Below are positions 29,366 through 41,876 of a stretch of 64,000 nucleotides of DNA, one piece after another. This DNA comes from JAYOEY01 sp038116945 (GTDB lineage Bacteria; Pseudomonadota; Alphaproteobacteria; MPNO01; UBA2964), in contig JAYOEY010000014.1 in NCBI GenBank assembly GCA_038116945.1, positions 25,509-89,508 on the forward strand, in the 5' to 3' direction. The position numbers and the translations under genes were made by a program. How positions within the stretch are numbered: position 1 is the first letter of the stretch; every line of letters starts with the position of its first letter. The notes beneath the pieces are model-generated. The model saw nothing but the letters and a program-made list of their open reading frames with translations. It was not told the DNA's origin and did no database searches.

Positions 29366-30127
29366 GTGACCGCACCGACCGTTTCCGTTCTGATTGTTGC
29401 GCGCAATGAGGAAAACCGGATAGGGGCCTGCATTGAAAGCGCCGCCTGCGCCGACGAGATCGTGGTTCTGCTCGACCGGTCCGAAGATGGAACCGCCGAC
29501 ATCGCGCGCGCCATGAACGTCCGGCTCGTCGAAGGGCGGTGGGAAGACGAGGGCGAGCGGCGGATGGCCGGCATCTCCGCATGCCGGAGCGACTGGATTC
29601 TCGAACTCGATGCCGACGAGCGAATTTCGTCCAACCTGGCGGCCGAACTGCGGGTGCTGACGGAATCGGATCGGGCGGACTATTTCGTCATTCCGTTTCA
29701 CAACCATATCGGCGGCAAATGGATCCGGCATGGATGGGGCGCCTATAACGGCGTCGGGGCGAAGTCATGTCTTTTCCGGCGCGACGCCAAAAAATGGCTC
29801 GGCGGGTCCATCCATCCCCGGATCGAGCTGACCGGCAGAAGAGGCGAAGCTGGCGGGCATATCGACCATTTCGTGGACGACGATATTACGGACATGTTTC
29901 GGCGCCTCGACTGGTACAGCTCCTCAGCCGCCCGCGATGCGATGGAGCAAGGGCATACGCCGCGCCCGATATCGACGTTCCGCCGGTTCTTCAGCCGGTT
30001 CTTCCGGTCCTACCTGAGCCGCCGCGGCTATCGCGAAGGGTGGCAGGGTGTGGCCCTCGCGCTTTTCTCGGCGCTCTACCCTGTCCTCACGCACATCAAG
30101 ATTCTCGAACGTCGCGGCAGGAACTGA
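29366..30127 (+). CDS. Family 2 glycosyltransferase (WaaE/KdtX-like)
   Basis: Membrane-associated sugar transferase of the GT-A fold. Seen: VSVLIVARNEENRIG at the N terminus, LDRSEDGT near residues 36-43 and the metal-binding DADE at 82-85; a basic C-terminal segment RFFSRFFRSYLSRRGYREGW is typical of WaaE-type LPS core glucosyltransferases. Starts at GTG 29366; 253 aa. It is the only plus-strand gene within the lpt cluster and diverges from the methyltransferase. Acceptor and donor sugars are unknown. Confidence 0.82.
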   Translation: MTAPTVSVLIVARNEENRIGACIESAACADEIVVLLDRSEDGTADIARAMNVRLVEGRWEDEGERRMAGISACRSDWILELDADERISSNLAAELRVLTESDRADYFVIPFHNHIGGKWIRHGWGAYNGVGAKSCLFRRDAKKWLGGSIHPRIELTGRRGEAGGHIDHFVDDDITDMFRRLDWYSSSAARDAMEQGHTPRPISTFRRFFSRFFRSYLSRRGYREGWQGVALALFSALYPVLTHIKILERRGRN

Positions 30128-30144
30128 ACCACGACCGGCCGCGG

Positions 30145-30963
30145 TCAGGGAGTCGACGATGGCTGCCGCGCCCTGAATGAACCGCGCACGCGCTGTTTGT
30201 TGCCGCTCAGCATGCGGCTGACGCCGGTATTCAGATTGACTTCCGCCACCTCGCCATTGAGCTGATCGTCGCCACGGGTGATCTTGACCCCGCCCATCAG
30301 AACAACGATTGCGGTCTTCGTATTATAGACCCCGCGACGCGCCCGAACGATTTCCGTCGGAGTAGAAATCACGACATTGTCGAAAGCGTCGACCCGGTCC
30401 ATTTCGCTCTTGCCGTCCCGCCCGGTCACGAAACGCGCCGTCAGAACATCGGCCCTCAGCCGCTTGTCCTCCCGGATGACAACGGCATTGCCGCGAGCCA
30501 CGGCCAGCGATTTCTTTTCCCAGAATTCAAGACTTTTGGTCGCGGTGATCCGCTCCGTCTCTGTAACGAGGCGCGGTGAGCCGGTGAGGACGAAAATCCC
30601 GCGTTCGACGTCGTAAACGCCCTTGGTCCCCTGCGCGGTCTGCCGGGGCGTCGTGATACGGACATTTCCGTCCGCATCGATCCGCCAGATTTCCGTTCCG
30701 CCGCCGTCCCCCTTACGATAATAGGCGGTCAGCGTATCGGCATGGACAGTCACGTCTCCCTGCTTGGCCCTTGCATTGCCCCGGGCGATATAGGCGAGGT
30801 TCTTCTGCTGCCATTCGATCCCTTCGTCGGCGAGAATTTCGATCGGCGTATCGCGCGACTGATCGGGAAGTCCGATACCCTGCGCCGCCGCCCGGGAAGT
30901 CGCCTCAAGCGCGACAGCGGCAAAGAGGAAACACGCGATCAGGCCGAAACGCTGCGTCTTCAT
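30145..30963 (-). CDS. lptA: LPS transport periplasmic protein LptA (OstA-like)
   Basis: Periplasmic beta-jellyroll bridge that carries LPS from LptC to LptD. Seen: a signal peptide ending near residue 28 (TSRAAAQ), PIEILADEGIEWQQ at the start of the OstA domain, and repeated strands such as GNVRITTPRQTAQG and VVISTPTEIVRARRG. 272 aa, longer than E. coli LptA (185 aa), as in many alphaproteobacteria. Overlaps lptC by four bases. The expected next gene, lptB, is displaced about 1.8 kb. Confidence 0.93.
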   Translation of the reverse strand: MKTQRFGLIACFLFAAVALEATSRAAAQGIGLPDQSRDTPIEILADEGIEWQQKNLAYIARGNARAKQGDVTVHADTLTAYYRKGDGGGTEIWRIDADGNVRITTPRQTAQGTKGVYDVERGIFVLTGSPRLVTETERITATKSLEFWEKKSLAVARGNAVVIREDKRLRADVLTARFVTGRDGKSEMDRVDAFDNVVISTPTEIVRARRGVYNTKTAIVVLMGGVKITRGDDQLNGEVAEVNLNTGVSRMLSGNKQRVRGSFRARQPSSTP

Positions 30964-31664
30964 TTCCGCCCGCCACCGCCCAGCTTCTGGGTCCTGGGAA
31001 AAAATTCCATGCGGCTCTTTCCCGAAAAAAACAGTACCGCCCCCCGTTCGGCGATCCTGAACCCGCTGGCCGATACGCTGCCGCCTGGCCCGTGGCCGGT
31101 TATCGGCGCGGCTCCCTCCGCAATGCTGGATTTGAGATCGATGCTGGCCGCCGACGTTTTGAACTCGTAACCCGAATCGTGAAACATCAGGACGTCATTC
31201 GTCAGATCGAGCCGTTCGATCCGCTTGTCGTAGAATCCGGTCTTGGCCGACAGCGCAACCCATGCCCCGCCTTTGGTCGTGATATCGGCTTTGGGAACCG
31301 TCATTTTCAGCACGTCCGGCGACTGCTTGACCTGCGCCGCCGTATCGGCCGTCACCGTAAACGGATTGCCCGACGAATCGGTTCCGGTGAAGTGGGCATT
31401 GACCATCTGCTGCCCCACCGCATCCTGCACCGTGTCCTGCACCGTGTCCTGGGCCGGCTTGAAACCGAACTGCCTTGGCGCGTCGGTGAATTGCGGCCAC
31501 GCAATCACCAGAACGATGATGAACAGGGCAACAAGCGGCAGGACGATCCGCATGGCTCCGACAAAGCGGGAATATTGTTCTCCGCTCCGGCGCGGCGAGG
31601 CGTTTCGGCCCTCCGTTTGCGCGCCGTCGCGATCTCTGCCGGATGTCAGGACGGGCTCGACCAT
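30960..31664 (-). CDS. lptC: LPS export ABC transporter periplasmic protein LptC
   Basis: Single-pass inner-membrane protein linking LptBFG to LptA. Seen: a basic cytoplasmic N terminus, a membrane helix at about residues 38-56 (MRIVLPLVALFIIVLVIAW), then a periplasmic OstA-like domain (DSSGNPFTVTADTAAQV; DLTNDVLMFHDSGYEF). 234 aa. Residues QDTVQDTVQDAV after the helix arise from a 12-bp tandem repeat. Downstream of kdsD by 13 bases, overlapping lptA. Confidence 0.92.
   Translation of the reverse strand: MVEPVLTSGRDRDGAQTEGRNASPRRSGEQYSRFVGAMRIVLPLVALFIIVLVIAWPQFTDAPRQFGFKPAQDTVQDTVQDAVGQQMVNAHFTGTDSSGNPFTVTADTAAQVKQSPDVLKMTVPKADITTKGGAWVALSAKTGFYDKRIERLDLTNDVLMFHDSGYEFKTSAASIDLKSSIAEGAAPITGHGPGGSVSASGFRIAERGAVLFFSGKSRMEFFPRTQKLGGGGRK
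31416..31451. repeat. Three 12-bp tandem repeats inside lptC
   Basis: Units 31416-31427 (CACCGCATCCTG), 31428-31439 and 31440-31451 (both CACCGTGTCCTG). On the coding strand they encode QDTV-QDTV-QDAV. A change in copy number would stay in frame. Confidence 0.95.
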
Positions 31665-31677
31665 TTCCGCCGAGTCA

Positions 31678-32658
31678 TCAGACGATGCCTGCGCGCAGCA
31701 GGTCGTGAATATGCAGAATTCCGGTAGGCCGTCCCTCCTCCACGATGAACAGCGACGTGATCTTCTGTTCGTTCATCAGGCGCAGCGCCGCCGCAGCGAG
31801 CGAGTCGGGTTCCATCGTTTTGGGCGACGGCGTCATGACCTTCGAGGCGGCGCTTTCCAGAAGTCCGTCTCCCATGTGCCGCCGGAGATCGCCGTCGGTA
31901 ACGATGCCCTGGAGACGGCCGGCGTCGTCGACGATCCCGACACAGCCGAAACTCTTGGCCGTCATGACCAGCAGGGCGTCCGCCATGGCGGTATCGCCTC
32001 GCGCCAGCGGCACCGCGTCTCCGCCATGCATGATATCGGACACCTTGATAAACCGGCGACCGAGCTGCCCGCCCGGATGCAGCGCGTTGAAATCGTCCGG
32101 CGAAAAATCCTGTCGTTCCAGCAACGCCACTGCGAGCGCATCGCCAAGCGCAAGCATCGCGGTGGTCGAGGTCGTCGGCGCGAGATTGAGAGGACAGGCC
32201 TCGCGAATATCGGGAAGCACCAGCGAAACGTCCGCCGCCTGATCGAGCGAACTGCCGGCCCGGCCGGTCATGGCGATAAGAGGAATGGAATTCAGCTTCG
32301 TGTGCGCGACCAGATCGGAAAGCTCGACCGTTTCGCCCGAATTCGACAGCGCCAGCACCACGTCGCGTTTCGTTATCATGCCGAGATCGCCGTGGCTTGC
32401 CTCGGCGGCGTTGACGTATTGCGCGGGGGTTCCCGTGGAGGCCAGCGTCGCGGCAATCTTGTTGGCGACATGGCCGCTCTTGCCCATGCCGCTGACCACG
32501 ACCCTGCCTTCGGCCCGCGACATGAACTCGACAGCGTCGACGAAGCGACCGTCAAGCGCGCCGGCGAGTTTTGTGAGTCCGGCCGCCTCCTCGGTCAGGA
32601 CGCGGCGTGCGACGTCGAGATCGGTATCCATCACGCGATTCTTGATTTCGGTTGCCAA
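31678..32658 (-). CDS. kdsD: Arabinose-5-phosphate isomerase (KdsD/KpsF/GutQ family)
   Basis: Interconverts ribulose-5-phosphate and arabinose-5-phosphate, the first step toward Kdo for lipid A core. Seen: SIS domain with VVSGMGKSGHVANKIAATLA and LALSNSGETVEL, then a tandem CBS pair (DALLVMTAKSFGCVGIVDDA; ALRLMNEQKITSLFIVEEGR). 326 aa. Placed directly upstream of lptC, so Kdo supply and LPS export are linked in one operon, as in many proteobacteria. Confidence 0.95.
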   Translation of the reverse strand: MATEIKNRVMDTDLDVARRVLTEEAAGLTKLAGALDGRFVDAVEFMSRAEGRVVVSGMGKSGHVANKIAATLASTGTPAQYVNAAEASHGDLGMITKRDVVLALSNSGETVELSDLVAHTKLNSIPLIAMTGRAGSSLDQAADVSLVLPDIREACPLNLAPTTSTTAMLALGDALAVALLERQDFSPDDFNALHPGGQLGRRFIKVSDIMHGGDAVPLARGDTAMADALLVMTAKSFGCVGIVDDAGRLQGIVTDGDLRRHMGDGLLESAASKVMTPSPKTMEPDSLAAAALRLMNEQKITSLFIVEEGRPTGILHIHDLLRAGIV

Positions 32659-32781
32659 AACAGACGTCCCAATGAAGCCAGACCGATGTCGTCAGACCTT
32701 ATAACGCAAAACGCCCGGTCTCTGGACCCCTTATTGAGAATCGATCCGCCGCATTTTGCGGCAGCCGCAGATACGGATGCG

Positions 32782-33393
32782 TCAATGCGCGAAAATATCG
32801 ATGTCCTCCCAGCCTGCCAGATCGAGTTCGGCCCGAACCGGCAGAAACGAAAAACAGGCCTCGGCCGCGAGCATCCGGTTTTCCCGGTGCAGCATGTCGC
32901 TGAGCGCGTCGCGCAGGCGATGAAGATAGAGGACGTCGGACGCAGCATAGGAAAGCTGGGCATCGCTCAGCTCGTCCGCGCCCCAGTCCGACGACTGCTG
33001 CTCCTTGGAAAGCGACACGTCGAGCAGTTCCCGGCACAAATCCTTGAGACCGTGACGGTCGGTGTAGGTGCGCACCAGCTTCGATGCGATCTTGGTGCAG
33101 AAGACGGGATTGCAGGTCACGTCGAGATACCGTCGCATGACCGCGACATCGAACCTCGCAAAGTGAAACAGCTTGGTCACTTCGGGGTCCGTCATCAGCG
33201 CGCAGAGGTTGGGCGCGTTGTACAGACCGCGCCGAAACCGGACGATGTGCGCGTCGCCGTCGCCGGCGGAAAGCTGCACCAGGCAGAGACGGTCCCGGCC
33301 CGGCTTCAGTCCCAGCGTTTCCGTATCGACCGCGACCGCGCCGCTGAATGCAAGCCCGTCGGGAAGGTCGCCTTCATGGAGTTCAATCGTCAT
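32782..33393 (-). CDS. rnd: Short ribonuclease D-like 3'-5' exonuclease
   Basis: DEDDy exonuclease. Seen: Exo I AVDTETLGL with Asp23 and Glu25, Exo II HFARFDVAVM, and Exo III with Tyr and Asp in SYAASDVLYLHRL. At 203 aa it lacks the HRDC domains of E. coli RNase D, which is the usual short form beside the lpt genes in alphaproteobacteria. Substrates are probably tRNA or small RNA ends (family knowledge). Directly downstream of tRNA-Leu on the same strand. Confidence 0.92.
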   Translation of the reverse strand: MTIELHEGDLPDGLAFSGAVAVDTETLGLKPGRDRLCLVQLSAGDGDAHIVRFRRGLYNAPNLCALMTDPEVTKLFHFARFDVAVMRRYLDVTCNPVFCTKIASKLVRTYTDRHGLKDLCRELLDVSLSKEQQSSDWGADELSDAQLSYAASDVLYLHRLRDALSDMLHRENRMLAAEACFSFLPVRAELDLAGWEDIDIFAH

Positions 33394-33445
33394 GGCGCTC
33401 GCGCGTTGTGATTGCCTGCGCCCGCATTAGCGCTCCGGAGAGATA

Positions 33446-33532
33446 TGGTGCCCAGGAGAAGACTCGAACTTCCACGACCTTGCGGCCACAGGTACCTGAA
33501 ACCTGCGCGTCTACCAATTCCGCCACCTGGGC
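33446..33532 (-). tRNA. tRNA-Leu (anticodon CAG)
   Basis: 87-nt class II tRNA read from the minus strand: acceptor GCCCAGG / CCTGGGC, anticodon stem CAGGT / ACCTG with loop TTCAGGT (anticodon CAG), a variable arm around GGCCGCAAGGTC, T loop TTCGAGT, and an encoded CCA end at 33446-33448. Confidence 0.97.
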
Positions 33533-33546
33533 TCCGAGGGAGAGTG

Positions 33547-33574
33547 GGTATGCCATAGCGGGATCGAATGTCAA
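33547..33574 (-). promoter_or_regulatory. Candidate promoter for tRNA-Leu
   Basis: On the minus strand a perfect TTGACA (33569-33574), a 16-base spacer and CATACC (33547-33552), with the tRNA 5' end 14 bases further on. The -10 is weak, but position and -35 fit. Confidence 0.5.
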
Positions 33575-33699
33575 CCGATTATCCATCCTTTGCTTGACGA
33601 TCCGCAAGCGCCTGTATAATAGCGCCGCAGATGTTCGGGGCCGGCCCCAGGCAGACGGCCGAGCCGGGATTTGCAGGGTCGTTCCAAGCGGAGGGCGCC

Positions 33700-34695
33700 A
33701 TGGAGCCAGGTATCGTCACGGTATTCGGCGGATCGGGATTCGCCGGTCGCCAGATCGTCCAGGCGCTCGCCCGGACCGGCGCGAGAATCAGGGTCGTCTG
33801 CCGACGCCCCGAAGACGCCGCGCCCTGCAAAACGATGGGGGATGTCGGCCAGATCGTTCCCGTCGCGGGCAACATCAGGAACCGCGCCACGATCGCCGCC
33901 GCGGTGCAGGGCGCCGATACTGTCGTCAACGTTGTCGGTATCCTGTTCGAACGCGGCCGACAGACTTTCGATGCCGTCCATCGCACTGGCGCCGCCGCCA
34001 TCGCGGAGGAAGCATCGCGCGCAGGCGTCGGACGGTTTGTTCACATATCGGCCATCGGCGCCGACGAACATGCGAGATCATCCTATGCGCGAAGCAAGGG
34101 ACAGGGCGAAGCCGCGGTGCGGGAAGCGTTTCCGGGCGCTGTGATCCTGCGGCCCAGCGTCATCTTCGGACCGGAAGACCCGTTTTTCTCCCTGCTGGCG
34201 GCGATGGCGCGCCTGTCGCCGGTCCTGCCTCTGGTCGGCGGCGGTCGTACAAGGTTTCAGCCCGTTTATGTTTGCGATGTCGCGGCGGCAGTGGTGCGCG
34301 CGACCCAGGATCCCGCAACCGCCGGAAGAACGTTCGAACTTGGCGGGCCGCGTATATACAGTTTCCGGGAGTTGCTGGAACTCCTGCTCAGGACGACCGG
34401 CCGGACCCGGCTGCTGCTTCCCGTTCCATTCTGGCTGGCTCGGGCCAACGCCGCCATGATTGAGTTCGCTCTGGCGCTTCCGGCGAGCATCGCGCCGTCA
34501 CTGACGCCGCCGCCCCCGATCACACGGGATCAGGTGCTCCTGCTGCGGCGGGACAATGTCGTTTCGGAAAACGCCGAGGGGCTGGCGGCGCTCGGAATTT
34601 CTCCCGAAGGACTCGAAGCGAAGCTCCCGGCCTATCTCGCCCGCTACCGGCGCGACGGTGGAAATTTTTCTCGGGCGAGCGGCAAAACTGCCTGA
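33700..34695 (+). CDS. NAD(P)H-binding protein, complex I NDUFA9-like
   Basis: Atypical short-chain dehydrogenase. Seen: the Rossmann motif VTVFGGSGFAGRQ at residues 7-19, VVNVVGILFE, FVHISAIGAD and YARSKGQGEAAVRE; these are diagnostic for the NDUFA9/39-kDa group found in alphaproteobacteria. ATG 33700 has GGAGG at 33690-33694; the frame opens 23 codons earlier without support. 331 aa. Whether it binds complex I or acts in ubiquinone synthesis cannot be told from sequence. Divergent from tRNA-Leu, convergent with uppP. Confidence 0.88.
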   Translation: MEPGIVTVFGGSGFAGRQIVQALARTGARIRVVCRRPEDAAPCKTMGDVGQIVPVAGNIRNRATIAAAVQGADTVVNVVGILFERGRQTFDAVHRTGAAAIAEEASRAGVGRFVHISAIGADEHARSSYARSKGQGEAAVREAFPGAVILRPSVIFGPEDPFFSLLAAMARLSPVLPLVGGGRTRFQPVYVCDVAAAVVRATQDPATAGRTFELGGPRIYSFRELLELLLRTTGRTRLLLPVPFWLARANAAMIEFALALPASIAPSLTPPPPITRDQVLLLRRDNVVSENAEGLAALGISPEGLEAKLPAYLARYRRDGGNFSRASGKTA

Positions 34696-34711
34696 TTTCG
34701 GTCGGCTCCCG

Positions 34712-35506
34712 TCAGGCGGCGAACCACAGGATTATGATCCCGACAATGATCCGGTACACCACAAACGGGGTATAGGACTGCCGCTGCAGCCAACTCATCA
34801 TGGCCCAGATGGCCAAGAGCGCGGTCAGAAACGAAAAAGATGCGGCCATCAGGCCGTCGGGAAGGATTTCGAGGCGACCGCTTCGCACGACCTCTATGCC
34901 CTGAATGACACCGGCGCCGGCAATCGCGGGAATCGCCAGCAGCATTGAGAAGCGGGCCGAGTCCTGCCGTTCGAATCCAAGAATGCGCGCCATGGTTATT
35001 GTCACGCCGGCCCGGCTCGACCCGGGAATGATGGCAAGCGCCTGCGCAAGCCCGATGATCAGGGCGTTGCTCCAGGTCAGATGGTTGATGCGGCGAATGG
35101 TCAGCCCGTACCGGTCGCCGAAATAAAGAATTACCCCGAAGACGATGAACGCCCAGCCGATGACGAGCGGCGCGCGCGTCGCGTCGCCCAGCAGCACCTT
35201 GACTCCCAGCCCCGCCGCCATGACCGGTATGCTGGCGACAACGATCAGGGCCGCAAGACGGGCGCCCTCATCGAACTTTCCGACAAAAAGGCGCGCCAGC
35301 CCGCGCACGATCGACCATACCTCGCGCCTGAGATAGACGACGACCGCGAACAGGGTCCCGACATGCACCGCCACGTCGATGGTTAACCCCTGATCCAGCC
35401 ATCCCATCAGACCCGGCGTAAGCACGAGATGGCCTGACGAACTGATGGGGAGAAACTCGGTAATGCCCTGGATAACCGCAAGGACAATGATGTGGAACAG
35501 GCTCAC
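34712..35506 (-). CDS. uppP: Undecaprenyl-diphosphatase
   Basis: Integral membrane phosphatase that regenerates undecaprenyl phosphate, the lipid carrier for peptidoglycan and O-antigen. Seen: AVIQGITEFLPISSSGHLVL at residues 10-29, including catalytic Glu17 and Ser residues, and IPGSSRAGVTI near 160. 264 aa with about eight membrane segments. It confers bacitracin resistance when overexpressed in other species (family knowledge). Divergent from gltD across an AT-rich region. Confidence 0.96.
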   Translation of the reverse strand: MSLFHIIVLAVIQGITEFLPISSSGHLVLTPGLMGWLDQGLTIDVAVHVGTLFAVVVYLRREVWSIVRGLARLFVGKFDEGARLAALIVVASIPVMAAGLGVKVLLGDATRAPLVIGWAFIVFGVILYFGDRYGLTIRRINHLTWSNALIIGLAQALAIIPGSSRAGVTITMARILGFERQDSARFSMLLAIPAIAGAGVIQGIEVVRSGRLEILPDGLMAASFSFLTALLAIWAMMSWLQRQSYTPFVVYRIIVGIIILWFAA

Positions 35507-35839
35507 CGCGACCTCTTGTTATTTGGTTTCTTATACACGTCCTTAACAAAACCGACGAACAAGAAATGGTTCTCAATTGAGACCCATTTTTCTCCCACGC
35601 GATCATGACCCAATGAATACAGACGCATTTCATGAACGGTATATTAAAAAAAGTTCGTGTGTGTTGACCTATTTTCGGATTCCGCTCGCCCTGCAGATAA
35701 AATTCCCGTATAAAATGCGCCTTTGGGGACGGGTAGCGGACCGGATCGTTCATTACCGCGCATGGCGGATTGATCCCCGGTTTTTACACCAGGCGGCGCC
35801 GCGCAGATTCTCGGGACCGCCTGAATCCAGGACAGCAGG
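35507..35839. other. AT-rich intergenic region between divergent uppP and gltD
   Basis: 333 bases, clearly more AT-rich than the surroundings between about 35520 and 35720. It must hold the promoters of both genes. It contains a large palindrome (listed separately), an isolated TTGACC at 35664-35669 and an isolated TATAAA at 35709-35714 that are too far apart to be one promoter. Short open frames here overlap each other and show no recognisable protein. Confidence 0.6.
35564..35589. promoter_or_regulatory. 26-bp near-perfect palindrome, candidate operator
   Basis: AAATGGTTCTCAA (35564-35576) is the inverse of TTGAGACCCATTT (35577-35589), with 12 of 13 pairs matching and no loop. It lies 58 bases upstream of uppP and about 250 bases upstream of gltD. 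Because no gene ends here, it is unlikely to be a terminator. The regulator is unknown. Confidence 0.6.
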
Positions 35840-37272
35840 ATGCTAAAGTTCGTAACGGTCAATCGCGCCACACCGGAAAAAAGAGAAGCCGGGGAGCGGC
35901 GGCAGGATTTCGAGGAGATATACAGAAGATTCTCCGAAACAGTGGCGGAACAGCAGGCCTCGCGCTGTTCTCAATGCGGGATTCCGTTCTGCCAGGTGCA
36001 CTGCCCGCTTCAGAACAACATTCCCGACTGGCTGAAACTGACCGCCGAGGACCGGCTTGAAGAAGCCTACGAGCTGTCTTCGGCCACGAACAATTTTCCG
36101 GAAATTTGCGGCCGGATCTGCCCGCAGGATCGTTTATGCGAAGGCAATTGCGTGATCGAGCAGGCCGGTCACGGAACCGTCACCATCGGCGCCATCGAAA
36201 GCTATGTCACGGAGACCGCGTTCGCGCAGGGATGGGTTCGCCCGCCGACGCCCGTCCGCGAGCTGAACCAATCGGTCGGAATCATCGGCGCCGGGCCGGC
36301 CGGACTGGCAGCAGCGGAAATATTGCGCCGCAAAGGCTACGGGGTCGACATTTACGACCGCTACGACCGGATGGGCGGATTGCTGATATACGGCATCCCG
36401 AACTTCAAGCTCGACAAATCGATCGTCAAGCGGCGCGTCGATCTCATTGAACAGGCCGGCATCCGGCTGCACCGGAATGTCGGGGTCGGCGACGATGTCT
36501 CCTTCCAGGAATTGCGCCAGAAACACGACGCGGTACTGATTGCGACCGGCGTTTACCGGGCGCGCGACATAAAGATTCCGGGCGTTGGACTCGACAACGT
36601 GGTTGCCGCCCTCGACTATCTGGTTGCGTCCAACCGAAAGGGTCTCGGCGACAGGGTGCCGGCTTTCGACGACGGCAGTCTGAATGCCGCGGACAAGCGC
36701 GTCGTCGTTCTCGGCGCCGGCGACACCGCGATGGATTGCGTCCGGACCGCCGTGCGCCAGGGGGCCCGGTCAGTCACCTGTCTCTATCGCCGCGACCGGG
36801 CCAACATGCCGGGGTCGCGCCGCGAGGTTCAGTATGCGGAAGAGGAAGGCGTCGAATTCACCTTTAACGCCCAGCCCGAGGCATTTCTCGGAGACGGCGC
36901 CGTATCGGCGGTGCGGGCGGCGCGGGTTCATCTGGGAGTCGCCGATTCGTCGGGGCGGCAGACGCCGGAAATCATCGAAGGATCAAGTTCCAGCGTCAAC
37001 GCCGACCTCGTGATCAAGGCGCTCGGCTTCGACCCCGAAGACGTACCCGGGATGTTCAACGTCCCGGAGCTCGGGGTGACAAGATGGGGCACGCTCAACA
37101 TCAATTTCCGCAACCGGATGACCAACCTCGATGGCGTTTTCGCCGCAGGCGATATCGTCCGCGGTGCATCGCTTGTCGTCTGGGCGATCCGGGACGGGCG
37201 GGACGCCGCGGAAGCGATCGATCGCTATTTGCGGGCCCGCGCGCCGGCGACACCTTCGACGGGGAGGGCAGC

Positions 37273-37276
<4 letters not shown>
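35840..37276 (+). CDS. gltD: Glutamate synthase (NADPH) small subunit
   Basis: Beta subunit of GOGAT; its FAD and NADPH domain supplies electrons to GltB for converting glutamine plus 2-oxoglutarate to two glutamates. Seen: two cysteine clusters for 4Fe-4S centres (Cys43, 46, 51, 55 and Cys90, 94, 100, 104), FAD motif IIGAGPAGLAAAEILRRKGY near 148-167 and the NADPH motif VLGAGDTAMDCVRTA. 478 aa. The stop overlaps the gltB start by ATGA, with gltD first in the operon. Confidence 0.97.
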
Positions 37277-41820
<4,544 letters not shown>

Positions 41821-41876
41821 GAGCTCCCCGCATCCGCCGCCCGGCTTTCCTCATCGCCGGGTTCTGCGCGGCCCTG

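Noticed and set aside
32747..32761. Hairpin GCCGCATTTTGCGGC after rnd as a terminator
   Set aside because: No T run follows on the minus strand, so it is not a convincing rho-independent terminator.
35577..35871. Two overlapping short frames between uppP and gltD
   Set aside because: Atypical composition, no ribosome site and no recognisable product; they lie over the regulatory region.
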